43,761 bases of DNA from Prevotella sp. (GCA_024697645.1 JAILFH010000088.1:1-43761); one strand, 5' to 3'. Positions 13,821 through 24,168 are shown, numbered from the stretch's first letter. Translations and numbers: made by a program. Notes: a model not told the origin generated them from the sequence alone.

Positions 13821-15793
13821 TGAATCGTCGTCTCTTTGTTGGCCTGACTATGTTTTTAGGCTCCCTTGCCCTTATGGCTCAGGAACCCCTAGAAGAGATT
13901 GTGCTTGCCGACGACGTGGAATCAGAAAACTGGCAGCAGAACCAGGAAGTACTCTCGCAGTTGAGTGAACAGAAAATCAACCTCAATACGGCCACTCAGC
14001 AAGACCTCGAACAGATTCCCTTTCTCAATGACGAACAAATCCAGCAGATTCTGGAGTTCGTCTATCGCTATGGTCCCCTTAGGTCGTGGGGCGAACTGGC
14101 TATGATTGAGAGCATCGACCAACCTACTCGCCAATTGCTGATGCAAGTGGTCTATTTAGGCGAGAGTGCACCCGCAAAGGCTCCTTCGCTTTCAGAAATG
14201 CTGCAGAGAGGCCGTCATGAACTGCTGGCTACGGCGCGAGTTCCCTTCTACGAGCGCAGAGGCGACAAGAATGGTTATCTGGGCTATCCCTATCGCCATT
14301 CGCTACGCTACACCTTCCACGCTGGACAGCAACTGAAGATAGCGTTCGTCGGAGCCCAGGATGCAGGGGAACCGTTCTTTGCCAATCGCAACAAGGTGGG
14401 ATACGACCACTATTCGTTCTATCTGACTCGTCAGGGCAAGGGCTGGCTGAAGAATCTGACTGTTGGGCGCTACCGACTGCGACTGGGGTTGGGACTCGTG
14501 GTGAACAACGACTTCGGGTTCGGCAAACTTGCTACATTGTCAACAGTCGGCAGATCGTTCAACACCATTCGTGGTCATTCTTCCCGTATGTCGGCAAACT
14601 ATCTGCAGGGCGCGGCTGCAACTTTCAGGGCTGCGCGAAATGTGGAAGCCACAGCCTTTCTCTCTTATCGGAAGATTGACGCAACGCTCGTCGGCGACAG
14701 CATTCGCACCATTCTGGCGACGGGCTATCATCGCACACCCACCGAAATGGACCATAAGAACAACGCCTCGGAACTGATGGGAGGTGGACGAGTCAACTAT
14801 CGGCAGAACGGATTCCACTTGGGGGCTACGGCTGTCTTCAACCATTTCGACAAGCCTCTTCAGCCCCTCACCGGACAAGTCTATCGGGAAATCTATCCCG
14901 CTGGTCAGACATTCTGGAACATTGGTGCCGATTATGGTTACAAGGGGCACGGGCTTGTGCTCAGCGGAGAAACGGCAACGGGCGGCTGCAAGGGCATAGC
15001 CACGCTGAACTCCATCTCCTATCGGCCATCGGGTCAACTGAAGATGACCGCCCTGCAACGATTCTATAGTTATCGCTACTACGCCCTTCACAGCGAGAGT
15101 TTCAGCGAAGGCGGACGAGTGCAGAACGAGAGTGGGGTGTTGTTGGGTGTGCAGTGGCAACCGTATCGCTATCTACTGCTCACCGCCTATACCGATTACG
15201 TCTATTTCCCCTGGGCTCGCTATCTGATGACTTCATCGTCGCATGCATGGGACAATCTCGTGTCAATGAACTACGAGCGAAAAAACTGGCGACTGAGCAT
15301 GCGCTATCGGCTTCGTCTGCGCGAACAGGACAGTTCCTCTGCCGAACGGCAACTCCAGAACCGGACAGAACAGCGACTGCGCACAATAGTAGGCTATCAG
15401 CAGGAACGATGGAGCACGAAGACTCAGGCCGATGTCACATTTGTCTCCGACGAGGAAAACCACTTCGGATGGATGTTGATGCAGGCGGCAAACTACGAAA
15501 GCGGGCAATGGCTGTTGAGCGGGCAGTTGGCATATTTCCACACGAAGGACTACGATAGTCGCATCTATTGTTACGAACGTGCTCCGCTTTATTCCTTCTC
15601 GTTCCCCATGCTCTATGGCGAAGGTCTGCGCTATATGCTTCTGACTCGCTGGACCATCAGTTCCCATCTGCAACTCACCGCAAAACTCGCTACCACGAAC
15701 TATTTCGACCGCAACAGCATTGGCACAGGTCTACAAACCATTGACCATAGTTCACAAACCGACCTCGACCTGCAACTGAAGTGGAAATTCTAA
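13820..15793 (+). CDS. HhH-domain outer-membrane beta-barrel-like protein
   Basis: This 657-residue protein has a signal peptide (about 1-20, ending LMAQ) and a helix-hairpin-helix pair resembling ComEA (about 50-115: INLNTATQQDLEQIPFLNDEQIQQI and YRYGPLRSWGELAMIESI). A long region of alternating, aromatic-rich strands follows to a C-terminal phenylalanine (LDLQLKWKF), as in outer-membrane barrels. The HhH segment suggests DNA contact or a protein-protein module. A DNA-uptake role is possible but unproven. It is translationally coupled to the GT9 gene through the TAATG overlap, so it may instead belong to envelope glycan biogenesis. Confidence 0.75.
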   Translation: MNRRLFVGLTMFLGSLALMAQEPLEEIVLADDVESENWQQNQEVLSQLSEQKINLNTATQQDLEQIPFLNDEQIQQILEFVYRYGPLRSWGELAMIESIDQPTRQLLMQVVYLGESAPAKAPSLSEMLQRGRHELLATARVPFYERRGDKNGYLGYPYRHSLRYTFHAGQQLKIAFVGAQDAGEPFFANRNKVGYDHYSFYLTRQGKGWLKNLTVGRYRLRLGLGLVVNNDFGFGKLATLSTVGRSFNTIRGHSSRMSANYLQGAAATFRAARNVEATAFLSYRKIDATLVGDSIRTILATGYHRTPTEMDHKNNASELMGGGRVNYRQNGFHLGATAVFNHFDKPLQPLTGQVYREIYPAGQTFWNIGADYGYKGHGLVLSGETATGGCKGIATLNSISYRPSGQLKMTALQRFYSYRYYALHSESFSEGGRVQNESGVLLGVQWQPYRYLLLTAYTDYVYFPWARYLMTSSSHAWDNLVSMNYERKNWRLSMRYRLRLREQDSSSAERQLQNRTEQRLRTIVGYQQERWSTKTQADVTFVSDEENHFGWMLMQAANYESGQWLLSGQLAYFHTKDYDSRIYCYERAPLYSFSFPMLYGEGLRYMLLTRWTISSHLQLTAKLATTNYFDRNSIGTGLQTIDHSSQTDLDLQLKWKF

Positions 15794-15980
15794 GGACTTC
15801 CTTATATATATAAAACAAGGTGAATAAGAGGTGACTTGACAAACTTTTTCGTAAACTTCTTAAGTTGATTTGCCCCATTTTTAGTTCTATTTTTCTTTAG
15901 GTTTCTGACTGAATGCGAATAGTGGTAAACCTTCATCAAATTTTAATATCTGAAATGATGGTGGATTGAAAAATTTTTTC

Positions 15981-15989
15981 TATCTTTGC
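15981..15989 (+). promoter_or_regulatory. -7 element (TATCTTTGC) of rnr
   Basis: This is a full TAnnTTTGC match ahead of rnr. Transcription would begin near 15995, so an in-frame TTG inside the motif cannot be the start and ATG 16019 is chosen. The -33 match is weak. Confidence 0.65.
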
Positions 15990-16018
15990 GGAGAAGTAAT
16001 CTATTAAACCCCACAACC

Positions 16019-18292
16019 ATGGCAAAAGCAAAGAAAAGCAATAAGGCTCAGGCGGCAAGGGCGAAAGCCGCTGGCAATAAGACGAAGCAACGCCGACATA
16101 CGAACAAGCAGGATATGGTGCAACTGCTCACCCAACTCTTCACCGAACAGCCCGAAAAGACTTTCTCGTTTAAGGAAATCTTCCGACAACTCAAGTTGAA
16201 TACTCATCCGCTGAAGATGCTCGCCATTGAGACAATGGAGGATATGGCGTGGGACGATATGCTCACGAAAGTGGGTGATTCGGCCTATCAACTGAACACG
16301 TCAGGACAGGTGCAGGAAGGACGATTCGTCCGCAAGCCGAACGGAAAGAACTCCGTGATTCCTGATGGGTCGGACAAGCCGATTTTCGTTTCGGAGCGCA
16401 ATTCGCTCTGGGCTCAGAACGGCGACCGCGTCCGGTTCTCGTTTATGGCTCGCCGCCGCAATCACATCAAGGAGGCTCAGGTGCTCGAGATTCTGCAACG
16501 GGCAAAGGACACGTTTGTCGGACGTCTGCGAGTGGCTCGCGACATTGCCTTCCTCGTCACACAGGACAACCTGATTGTTCAGGACGTACTCGTTCCGAAG
16601 GATAAGTTGATGGGTGGTAAAAACGACGATAAGGCTGTGGTGCGCATCACTCAGTGGCCCGACTCCAATCATCGCGACTTGGTGGGCGAGGTGATTGACA
16701 TCCTGGGACAACAAGGCGAGAACACTGCTGAGATGCACGCCATCCTCGCTCAGTACGGACTGCCCTATAAGTATCCGAAGGAGGTGGAAGAGGCCGCCAA
16801 GAAGATTTCGGGCGTAGTCACCGCTCAGGACCTTGCCGAGCGCGAGGATTTCCGTGATGTTTGGACTTGCACCATCGACCCGTACGACGCAAAGGACTTC
16901 GACGATGCTCTGTCGTTCCGCAAGGTGGGTAATCTCTATGAGGTGGGCGTACATATTGCTGACGTTTCGCACTACGTCACGGAAGGTTCCATCATCGACA
17001 AGGAAGCCCAGAAGCGTGCTACCAGTGTCTATCTCGTAGATCGTACGATTCCGATGCTGCCCGAACATCTCTGTAACTTCGTCTGCTCGCTCCGACCAGA
17101 CGAGGAGAAACTTTGCTTCAGTGTCGTTCTGCTTATGGATGAAGACGCTCAGGTTCGTTCCCATCGGGTTGTTCATACAGTTATCAAGTCGTGTCGCCGC
17201 TATGCCTATGAGGAGGTGCAGGAACTGATTGAGAAGAATGGTGTGGTGGACGGCTCAGGTCAGCCCTCGCCCAACCTTTATAACAAAGACCATCAACTGG
17301 CTCCCCACAATCTGCAGGGAGAATATGCCGAGCAGTTGCTGATGCTCGATATGCTCGCCAAGAAACTGCGTGCCGAGCGTTTCAAGGATGGAGCGATGAA
17401 GTTTGAGGGCGAGGAACTCCACTTCGACGTCGACGAGACGGGTCGTCCCATCAAGGCATTCTTCAAGCGCCAGCGCGATGCAAACAAACTCATTGAGGAG
17501 TTCATGCTGCTTGCCAACCGTACTGTTGCAGAGGACATCGGAAAACCTCAACGCGGCAAGAAGGCAAAGACGCTGCCTTATCGAATCCACGAGGCTCCCG
17601 ACCCCAAGAAACTGGAAGACCTGCGCGAATTTGTTGTCCGCTTCGGCTACCGTCTGAAGACGGCGGGTACGGTAGGACAGACTGCCCGTTCGCTCAATCA
17701 ACTGATGGATGAGGCTGCTGGACAACGTGAACAGAAACTCATTCAGACGGTTGCACTTCGTGCGATGATGAAGGCGAAATACTCGGTTCATAATATCGGA
17801 CACTTCGGACTGGCATTCCCTTACTACACCCATTTCACTTCACCCATCCGTCGTTATCCCGACACAATGGTCCATCGCCTGCTCACTCGCTATCAGCAGG
17901 GAGGCAAGAGCGGCAACGAACGCTACTACGAGGAGCAGTGTCAGCACTCAAGCGATATGGAGCAACTGGCACAGCAAGCAGAGCGAGAGTCCATTAAATA
18001 CAAGATGGTGGAATTCATGGGCGAACGTATAGGAGAAGTCTTCGATGCTCATATCTCCGGCATTCAGTCCTATGGAATCTATTGCGAAATTGACGAGAAC
18101 CATTGCGAGGGAATGGTGCCGATGCGCGACCTCGACGACGACTACTACGACTTCGACGAGAAGAACTACTGTCTTGTAGGACGCCGTCACCACAACAAGT
18201 ATCAACTTGGTGACCCCATCCGCATTCGAGTCGCAGCCGCTAACCTCAAGAAGCGCCAACTCGACTTCACAATTGAAAAGGAAGAGCCATAA
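16019..18292 (+). CDS. rnr: Ribonuclease R
   Basis: This 757-residue 3'-to-5' exoribonuclease of the RNB family degrades structured RNA. In order it has a lysine/alanine-rich basic leader (about 2-30), a winged-helix region with cold-shock domains, the RNB catalytic core with DPYDAKDFDDALS metal-binding aspartates, HIADVSHYV and HFTSPIRRYPD, and a C-terminal S1 domain (IGEVFDAHISGIQSYGIYCEI). The start is ATG 16019, 30 nt after the promoter motif. The last 42 bp of coding sequence, stop and downstream bases are tandemly duplicated (18251-18394). It lacks a long lysine-rich tail as in E. coli RNase R. Confidence 0.95.
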   Translation: MAKAKKSNKAQAARAKAAGNKTKQRRHTNKQDMVQLLTQLFTEQPEKTFSFKEIFRQLKLNTHPLKMLAIETMEDMAWDDMLTKVGDSAYQLNTSGQVQEGRFVRKPNGKNSVIPDGSDKPIFVSERNSLWAQNGDRVRFSFMARRRNHIKEAQVLEILQRAKDTFVGRLRVARDIAFLVTQDNLIVQDVLVPKDKLMGGKNDDKAVVRITQWPDSNHRDLVGEVIDILGQQGENTAEMHAILAQYGLPYKYPKEVEEAAKKISGVVTAQDLAEREDFRDVWTCTIDPYDAKDFDDALSFRKVGNLYEVGVHIADVSHYVTEGSIIDKEAQKRATSVYLVDRTIPMLPEHLCNFVCSLRPDEEKLCFSVVLLMDEDAQVRSHRVVHTVIKSCRRYAYEEVQELIEKNGVVDGSGQPSPNLYNKDHQLAPHNLQGEYAEQLLMLDMLAKKLRAERFKDGAMKFEGEELHFDVDETGRPIKAFFKRQRDANKLIEEFMLLANRTVAEDIGKPQRGKKAKTLPYRIHEAPDPKKLEDLREFVVRFGYRLKTAGTVGQTARSLNQLMDEAAGQREQKLIQTVALRAMMKAKYSVHNIGHFGLAFPYYTHFTSPIRRYPDTMVHRLLTRYQQGGKSGNERYYEEQCQHSSDMEQLAQQAERESIKYKMVEFMGERIGEVFDAHISGIQSYGIYCEIDENHCEGMVPMRDLDDDYYDFDEKNYCLVGRRHHNKYQLGDPIRIRVAAANLKKRQLDFTIEKEEP

Positions 18293-18394
18293 AGAAGTTC
18301 CTCCAAAGCAATAAAGAATCAAAAGCGCCAACTCGACTTCACGATTGAAAAGGAAGAGCAATAAAGAAGTTCCTCCAAAGCAATAAAGAATCAA
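18251..18394 (+). repeat. 72-bp tandem duplication of the rnr 3' end
   Basis: Copy 1 (18251-18322) covers the last 13 codons and stop of rnr plus 30 bp. Copy 2 (18323-18394) repeats it with two differences. The unit is exactly 24 codons. Copy 2 encodes a ghost C-terminus (KRQLDFTIEKEEQ and stop) in the same frame after the genuine stop. The near-identity points to a recent duplication. Confidence 0.92.
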
Positions 18395-18401
18395 AACAAA
18401 C

Positions 18402-18437
18402 AGCCTAGATGAGATCGTTTCATCTGGGCTTAATTTT
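18402..18437 (+). terminator. Intrinsic terminator after rnr
   Basis: Arms 18402-18412 and 18420-18430 pair over 11 bp with one G-U wobble around a 7-nt loop and are followed by TAATTTT. It lies just beyond the duplicated rnr end. Confidence 0.7.
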
Positions 18438-18449
18438 GGACTTAAAAAG

Positions 18450-18486
18450 AATCGCAGGTTGCCGAAAATAGAGCAGCCTGCGATTT
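18450..18486 (-). terminator. Hairpin terminator facing cysS
   Basis: AATCGCAGG (18450-18458) pairs with CCTGCGATT (18477-18485). On the minus strand it is followed by CTTTTT, so it can terminate cysS transcripts arriving from the right. On the plus strand it may back up the rnr terminator. Between it and the cysS stop (18487-18680) I see no gene. Confidence 0.6.
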
Positions 18487-18680
18487 GTACGAATGAAAGA
18501 AAAGATTCAGGCGATAGTCCGAGACTCTGAAACTGAACAGCGACAGTCGAACTATTCATAACTGCTCATAACAGCGCGAAGCGCATTGAACTCTTGAACT
18601 GCCCAAAGGGTCTGCTGTTCCGAGAGGTCGGACGCGTCTGCAGGAGAATCTTTTCAGTGTATATATAAAATCAGTCCCTT

Positions 18681-20180
18681 CTACTTATTGAGTTTCCAGG
18701 TGGCACCATCCTTTGTGTCTTTCACCTCGAAGCCGAGAGCAGCAAGTTCGTCGCGGATGTGGTCGCTGGTTGCCCAGTCCTTAGCAGCCTTTGCCTTTGC
18801 ACGTAAGTCGAGCACCATATCGACAACCTTGCCGAACGATTCCTCTCGCTCCTGATTGCCTGCAGCGCTGTCGGCCTTGAGTCCAAGCAGGTCTTCGGCA
18901 AAGAGATGCATGGTCTGCTTGAGTTCCTCGAGACACTCGGCGCAAATCGTTGCCTTGTGGTCGACGAGTTTATTGACAAGTGTGCAAGCCTCGAACAGGT
19001 AACTAACCACAAGTTGTGTCATCAGATCGTCGTTCATGGCGTCGTAGCAACGCTGACGCAGTGAGCGGACAAACTGCTCGGTCTCCTGGTCGCAGTGGTC
19101 AGCGGGTGTAATGCGCTCAAGGTTCTTCAGTCCGTCCATCAGGCGCTCCAGTCCCTTCTGCGAAGCCTGCAGGGCCTCGTCGCTGAAGTCAACGGTTGAA
19201 CGATAGTGGGCAGAGAGGATGAAGAATCGGATGGTCATGGGCGAATAGGCCTGTGAGAGCAACTCGTGCTGACCTGTGAAGAACTGCTCAAGCGTGATGA
19301 AATTGCCGAGCGACTTACCCATCTTCTGTCCATTGATGGTAATCATATTGTTGTGCATCCAGTATTTCACGGCCTGATGACCCATCGAAGCCACAGCCTG
19401 TGCAATCTCGCACTCGTGGTGTGGGAATACGAGGTCCATGCCGCCACCGTGAATATCGAACTGTTCGCCGAGATACTTGCGTCCCATAGCCGTACATTCG
19501 CAATGCCAGCCGGGGAAGCCTGCGCTCCAAGGTGAGGGCCAGCGCATGATGTGCTCGGGCTGAGCCTTCTTCCAAAGTGCGAAGTCGGCTTGGTTGTGCT
19601 TCTCACCAACACCAGCCAGCGTACGGCTCTCGTCCATCGTGTTTTCCAAAGAGCGACCACTCAGAATTCCGTAGTGATGCTTCTTGTTATAGGCCTCGAT
19701 GTCGAAGTAGATGGAACCATTCGACTCATAGGCGAAGCCATTGTCGATGATCTGCTTCACGAGTTCTTGCTGCTCAATGATATGACCCGTTGCATGAGGC
19801 TCGATGGAAGGACGCAGCACGCCCAGCGCATCCATTGCCTGATGGTAGCGGTTGGTGTAGTACTGGGCAATCTCCATCGGCTCCAGTTGCTCCAGTCGTG
19901 CCTTCTTGGCAATCTTATCGTCGCCGTCATCTGCATCGTGTTCAAGATGGCCCACATCGGTGATATTGCGCACATAGCGCACTTTGTAGCCAAGATGCTT
20001 CAGATAGCGGAATACGATATCGAAGGTGATGGCAGGACGGGCGTGACCCAGATGGGGATCGCCATAGACGGTGGGACCGCAGACGTACATGCCCACGTTA
20101 GGCGCATGCAGAGGCTCGAAGCGCTCCTTCTGGCGCGTGAGTGTATTGTAGATCAGCAAAATTTGTTTGTTCTGTTCCAT
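18681..20180 (-). CDS. cysS: Cysteinyl-tRNA synthetase
   Basis: This 499-residue class I synthetase charges tRNA-Cys. Visible are the zinc and substrate region [10 protein letters not shown] (Cys34), the HIGH-like motif HLGH (43-46), [20 protein letters not shown] zinc ligands, and KMGKS (286-290, KMSKS class). A C-terminal DALR-like helical domain follows. Length fits the family. It is a single gene with its own consensus promoter, convergent with rnr. Confidence 0.96.
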   Translation of the reverse strand: MEQNKQILLIYNTLTRQKERFEPLHAPNVGMYVCGPTVYGDPHLGHARPAITFDIVFRYLKHLGYKVRYVRNITDVGHLEHDADDGDDKIAKKARLEQLEPMEIAQYYTNRYHQAMDALGVLRPSIEPHATGHIIEQQELVKQIIDNGFAYESNGSIYFDIEAYNKKHHYGILSGRSLENTMDESRTLAGVGEKHNQADFALWKKAQPEHIMRWPSPWSAGFPGWHCECTAMGRKYLGEQFDIHGGGMDLVFPHHECEIAQAVASMGHQAVKYWMHNNMITINGQKMGKSLGNFITLEQFFTGQHELLSQAYSPMTIRFFILSAHYRSTVDFSDEALQASQKGLERLMDGLKNLERITPADHCDQETEQFVRSLRQRCYDAMNDDLMTQLVVSYLFEACTLVNKLVDHKATICAECLEELKQTMHLFAEDLLGLKADSAAGNQEREESFGKVVDMVLDLRAKAKAAKDWATSDHIRDELAALGFEVKDTKDGATWKLNK

Positions 20181-20214
20181 GTGGTGAATTTTCTGAAATC
20201 TTATTATTTTGCCT

Positions 20215-20246
20215 GCAAAGGTAAGAAAAATCAGTGTAATATCAAA
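20215..20246 (-). promoter_or_regulatory. Promoter of cysS
   Basis: On the minus strand TTTG (20246-20243), 19 bp, then TACCTTTGC (20223-20215) matches the Bacteroidetes consensus. The leader to ATG 20180 is about 30 nt. Confidence 0.7.
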
Positions 20247-20255
20247 ATGTCATGC

Positions 20256-21842
20256 TTATTTTTGTCTTTCTGAGAGCGTCATTCCATCGATGTCGGGCAT
20301 CCAACCTTTAGCGTTGGAGAGGCGTACGACGTTGTCGCCCTTCTTCAGGAAGATATCTACCTTCACGGTCTGGCGCTCATTCCAGTCGCGTGCAGGAACG
20401 GTGATGGTTTTCACCTTTTGTCCGTTCACCGTGACGTCCATCTGGCGCTCTTCACCAGAATAGCAAGCAATGGTCATCGTGCGTCGACCAGGTTTCCTAA
20501 CATAGACATGCTGCCACTGCAGGTCGTTCTCCTCGCTCATGCCGAGGAAGCGGGCCGTGTAGCCACCCGAGGCTTGTGGGGCTTCGGTGTAGATGGCAGT
20601 CTTTGCCTCCACATTGTTTCGGATTTCCTGATATTTCGACAGCCACGCCGTCTCGGCTTCATAACTCATGCGGTCGAGGCGCTTCTTACCTTTGGCGCGG
20701 AATATTTTCGTGCCATGAGCGGGAACGGTCAGCGTGATGGGATTCTTATCGTAGAGATAGGGACTTTGGCGGATGCAGTCGTAGTAGGAAACAGCGCCTC
20801 CGAGGTCGATGGTTGCAGGATTGAGCGTCACCTGTTGCTCCTGATCGGAGGGGTTGTAGATGGCTACTGCCCGCTCTTTTCCATTCAGTTTCTTAATGTC
20901 CTTCACGAGTACGAAGCATTCTCCCTGCTTTTCGGCTACATATGCCTGCAGATGCAGCGGGTCCTGATTCAGGGCGATGAGGTCGCGATTAGTGAGTAGG
21001 GCGAGCGTCTGAGGCTTATCCTTTAGCGTGGCCATATCACAACCGATGAGCAGCGGCGAGGCCATAATGCACCACATGCCGAAGTGGGTCTCGTCCTCAA
21101 TCTGTGGCATTGCGCGTCCTACCTCCAGCATATCCATATCGTTGTAGTGACCATCGTGGCAATAGGCCGATAGATAGAGGTTCTCACGAAGAATTGCCTT
21201 CACGGAACTCCAGACGTCGCGGATATCGAATGTGGTGCGCCATGAGTCGCTGATGTCGGCTACCCACGTGCCAGGATAGTCCCAGCGGCAGATGTTGAAC
21301 ACAATGTCTTTCTTGCCACAGTTCTTAATGGCGTTGGAGATTTTGGTGTACTGCTGGCGTTCATCGAGTCCCATGTGGGCACCGCCACAATAGTCAACCT
21401 TGATGAAGTCGAAGTCCCAGTCGATGAAATACAATTTGCAGTCCTGTTCCTCATGACCTGCAAATCCCACACCGAGGCCCCACGCGTGTCTGTTGCCCGA
21501 GCCGCAGGTGTTGTCGCCAGCGTCGCTATAGATACCAGCCTTCAATCCTAGCGAGTGTATATAGTCGACCAATGGGCGCATGCCGTTGGGGAAGCGCTCC
21601 GTGTTCAGACGCAGATGTCCGTCTTCGCCTCGACCATCCCAATAGCCGTCGTCGATGTTCACAAATTTGAATCCAGCCTCTTGCAAACCCAGTTGATGCA
21701 TAGCATCTGCCTGCTGACGGATGAGTTGCTCATTGATGTTCAGTGCGAATGTGTTCCATGAACTCCATCCCATAGTGGGAGTGCGCTGAGCGTTGACATT
21801 GATGGCTACGGCCAGCAGAAGGGCAAATAGTAATTTTTTCAT
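20256..21842 (-). CDS. GH27 alpha-galactosidase, secreted
   Basis: This 528-residue protein has a signal peptide (about 1-18, VNAQ). The GH27 barrel includes TMGWSSWNTF, NIDDGYWDGRG, GLKAGIYSDAGDNTC, the nucleophile region FDFIKVDYCGG (Asp150) and the acid/base ISDSWRT (Asp199). A beta-sandwich follows, and a C-terminal carbohydrate-binding-like domain (about 395-525) ends in VVRLSNAKGWMPDIDGMTL. It releases terminal alpha-galactose from galacto-oligosaccharides or galactomannan, probably in the periplasm. It starts 11 bp after the stop of the secreted nuclease gene and is presumably co-transcribed with it. Confidence 0.92.
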   Translation of the reverse strand: MKKLLFALLLAVAINVNAQRTPTMGWSSWNTFALNINEQLIRQQADAMHQLGLQEAGFKFVNIDDGYWDGRGEDGHLRLNTERFPNGMRPLVDYIHSLGLKAGIYSDAGDNTCGSGNRHAWGLGVGFAGHEEQDCKLYFIDWDFDFIKVDYCGGAHMGLDERQQYTKISNAIKNCGKKDIVFNICRWDYPGTWVADISDSWRTTFDIRDVWSSVKAILRENLYLSAYCHDGHYNDMDMLEVGRAMPQIEDETHFGMWCIMASPLLIGCDMATLKDKPQTLALLTNRDLIALNQDPLHLQAYVAEKQGECFVLVKDIKKLNGKERAVAIYNPSDQEQQVTLNPATIDLGGAVSYYDCIRQSPYLYDKNPITLTVPAHGTKIFRAKGKKRLDRMSYEAETAWLSKYQEIRNNVEAKTAIYTEAPQASGGYTARFLGMSEENDLQWQHVYVRKPGRRTMTIACYSGEERQMDVTVNGQKVKTITVPARDWNERQTVKVDIFLKKGDNVVRLSNAKGWMPDIDGMTLSERQK

Positions 21843-21853
21843 GTTGGTATTTG

Positions 21854-24094
21854 TTATTTCTGAATAATTTTCTTTCCATTGACAATGTTAACGCCCCGCT
21901 GTGTCTTAGACAAGCGCTGACCATTCATATTATAGATAGGTGCAGAGGTCTCAGCATCAATGATGGGCGAAGTCAGCCCGTCGGGAATCTTCTCCGTGAT
22001 GTTGATGGTGTAGGAGGCTTCAGCAGGGAGATAGCGGTCGTTGCCTGCAAAACTGGCAGTGATGACAACCTTACCAGGGTCGCCCAAGATGATTGCGCCC
22101 GTCTTCGAGTTCACCCAGGCAAGGTCTTCATTGCTTGATGAATAGACCACCTCTACGCCATAGGGATTCTGCAGCACGGGTGGAGTGAAGTCGCTGGCTT
22201 CCTCAACGGTGAACTCGGTTTGCTCAAATGCAAGCAGAGGATCCTGAGGCTCAGCAGGCTTTTCAGTAACGACGATGGTGTAGGAAGCCTCGTCGGCGAG
22301 ATAGAGGTCGTTGCCGGAAAAGATGGCGCTGATGGTCACAGTACCAGGCATTCCGATGGTGACAGCGCCTGTCTGCTCATTGACGGTTGCCACATCGTCG
22401 TCGTCCGACTCGTAAAGCACTTCTACCTGATAGGGGTTGTTGAGCGTCGGGGGCTGAAAGGAACTGCCTTCCTCCACATAGAATTCAGTTTTGCTGAAGG
22501 AAAGCTGCGGGTCTTTTTTTTCAACAACAGGTTCTTCTTCTTCGCCTGCTTGAAGCAGCAGATTGTCGATGCGCGCATTCTGGTCGCTGATAGTGGCAAA
22601 GGTCAGTTTGAGCGTCTGCGTTCCTGCAGGAACACTCACAATGTAACTGTAACTCTGACCGCTCGAAGAATTCTCTGTGACGGTAACACCGCTGGTAGTC
22701 GACGTCACGGCAATCTCCTTATTACAGAGGAAGGACAGAGGCAGGTCGCCTGAAGCACCGCCCAGACTGATGGTGGCAGTGAATGAGTTAGTGCTGCGAC
22801 TGGTCTTCGGGATGAGCAGTTCGGGTTGGTCACCGCCAGCCATATTGGCATCGAATGTCTTGCAGTACTCTCCGCCGTCTCCCACATAAGTGGCCGCCTC
22901 ATTCTCGATATTCTCTACGGCTGTTCCTGCTTCCGCTCCCGTGAATTTCTCTTCCCAGATGGTTTCGCCAGCGGGTATCGGGTCGTCGCCACCACCTTCA
23001 CTCTTGATGGTGTAAGTGGCAGTTGCAACGCCACTCTTCTCTCCATTCTTGATGGCAATGGCCTTCAGCGTAGTGGTCTCGCTGATGGTAATAGCGCTGG
23101 TGTACTTCTTGCTCGAAGCCGACGGAGTAGAGCCGTTTGTCGTATAATAGATAGTGGCTCCCGTCGTCGAGCACTTGATGGTGACGCTCTGGGCAGATGT
23201 ATAGGTTCCGCCTTCAGGTGTGAAGTAAGGAGTGCGAACTGTGCTTTCGGTAGCGTTGGTATAGTCGAAGGCTTCCGTTTTTCTATCGCCCCAGATGTAT
23301 TCCTCCAGTCCAGGATAGTCGACAAAAGGATTGCGGTTGCCCTGAACATCCTCCACAGCGTTGTTGCGTGCCCGTTCAATATCGTCGATGGGGTCTTCGT
23401 CCGACCAACGCATGAGCATATTCAGATACCACGTCTTGAAGGCGGGATAACTGGTGCCGTCGAACACAGCATTGGCTGTGGCATTGTTTGCCCAACTTGC
23501 CACATTGCCTTCGTAACAGGTGACCATATAGAAATAGATGCGCGCGATGTCGCCTTTGATTTCGTCGTTCGGCTCGAAGATGGTGCCGCTATAGCCACTC
23601 ACGGAGCAGGTTCCTACGCGACTGTAGCCATTCTTGCTAGTCCATGAAGGGTTGCTGGTCTCGGCCAGAATGTTATTGGAGCGTCGATTGTTCACATAGC
23701 CGTCAGTGGGCAGTACGTGTACAATGTCGCATTTCAGCGTACCGTCGCTACCGCCGCCCTTATACCAACTCTGTGGTACACAATGCTCGCGGTTGTAGCA
23801 GTCGCCTTCGGCTGAATAGGAACCAGCCTTGTCGGTGACGTGCGTATAGTTGGTGGCGTTCGAATACCAGTCGCGCACGTAGCCGTCGCTTCTCGTGTCG
23901 GTCTTCCTGTAGCCTTCGTAGAGAGCGTCGTAGCCAATGGCCGTATGGCTTTTGATAATATTGAAGAATGCGGTTTTCAGGGCTTGGCCGCTCTTTCCGT
24001 TAGCAGCCTGATAATAGGTTCCTGTTTCGTTTGGTCCCTGGGCTTGGACAGAAAGCGCCAAAGCCAGGAAAAGGAGCGTGAATATCTTTTTCAT
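21854..24094 (-). CDS. Secreted endonuclease I with repeat and sorting-like C-terminus
   Basis: This 746-residue protein has a signal peptide (about 1-19, VQAQ). An endonuclease I domain (about 20-275) carries the catalytic GDCYNREHCVPQSW (His104) and a later NNRRSNN and FEPNDEIKGDIARIYFYM. A chitobiase/hexosaminidase C-terminal-like repeat follows (about 288-363: TPEGGTYTSAQSVTIKCST and YYTTNGSTPS). A beta-sandwich and two similar Ig-like repeats ending in SYTI come next. The C-terminus has a Prevotella-style short motif (APIYNMNGQRLSKTQRGV NIVNGKK). It would degrade extracellular DNA or RNA for nutrients or biofilm turnover. It has a consensus promoter and is followed after 11 bp by the GH27 gene. 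Confidence 0.9.
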   Translation of the reverse strand: MKKIFTLLFLALALSVQAQGPNETGTYYQAANGKSGQALKTAFFNIIKSHTAIGYDALYEGYRKTDTRSDGYVRDWYSNATNYTHVTDKAGSYSAEGDCYNREHCVPQSWYKGGGSDGTLKCDIVHVLPTDGYVNNRRSNNILAETSNPSWTSKNGYSRVGTCSVSGYSGTIFEPNDEIKGDIARIYFYMVTCYEGNVASWANNATANAVFDGTSYPAFKTWYLNMLMRWSDEDPIDDIERARNNAVEDVQGNRNPFVDYPGLEEYIWGDRKTEAFDYTNATESTVRTPYFTPEGGTYTSAQSVTIKCSTTGATIYYTTNGSTPSASSKKYTSAITISETTTLKAIAIKNGEKSGVATATYTIKSEGGGDDPIPAGETIWEEKFTGAEAGTAVENIENEAATYVGDGGEYCKTFDANMAGGDQPELLIPKTSRSTNSFTATISLGGASGDLPLSFLCNKEIAVTSTTSGVTVTENSSSGQSYSYIVSVPAGTQTLKLTFATISDQNARIDNLLLQAGEEEEPVVEKKDPQLSFSKTEFYVEEGSSFQPPTLNNPYQVEVLYESDDDDVATVNEQTGAVTIGMPGTVTISAIFSGNDLYLADEASYTIVVTEKPAEPQDPLLAFEQTEFTVEEASDFTPPVLQNPYGVEVVYSSSNEDLAWVNSKTGAIILGDPGKVVITASFAGNDRYLPAEASYTINITEKIPDGLTSPIIDAETSAPIYNMNGQRLSKTQRGVNIVNGKKIIQK

Positions 24095-24119
24095 TTTCGT
24101 AGGTCTTTGTTATTGCAGA

Positions 24120-24151
24120 CAAAATTACGAAAAATCGAAATATGCTCCAAA
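24120..24151 (-). promoter_or_regulatory. Promoter of the nuclease-GH27 pair
   Basis: On the minus strand TTTG (24151-24148), 20 bp, then TAATTTTG (24127-24120) is a full match to the Bacteroidetes consensus, giving a leader of about 20 nt to ATG 24094. Confidence 0.75.
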
Positions 24152-24168
24152 TTTATGAAATCATTTTT

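Noticed and set aside
18323..18394. Separate small gene or pseudogene after rnr
   Set aside because: It is simply the second copy of the tandemly duplicated rnr end, with no start codon of its own.
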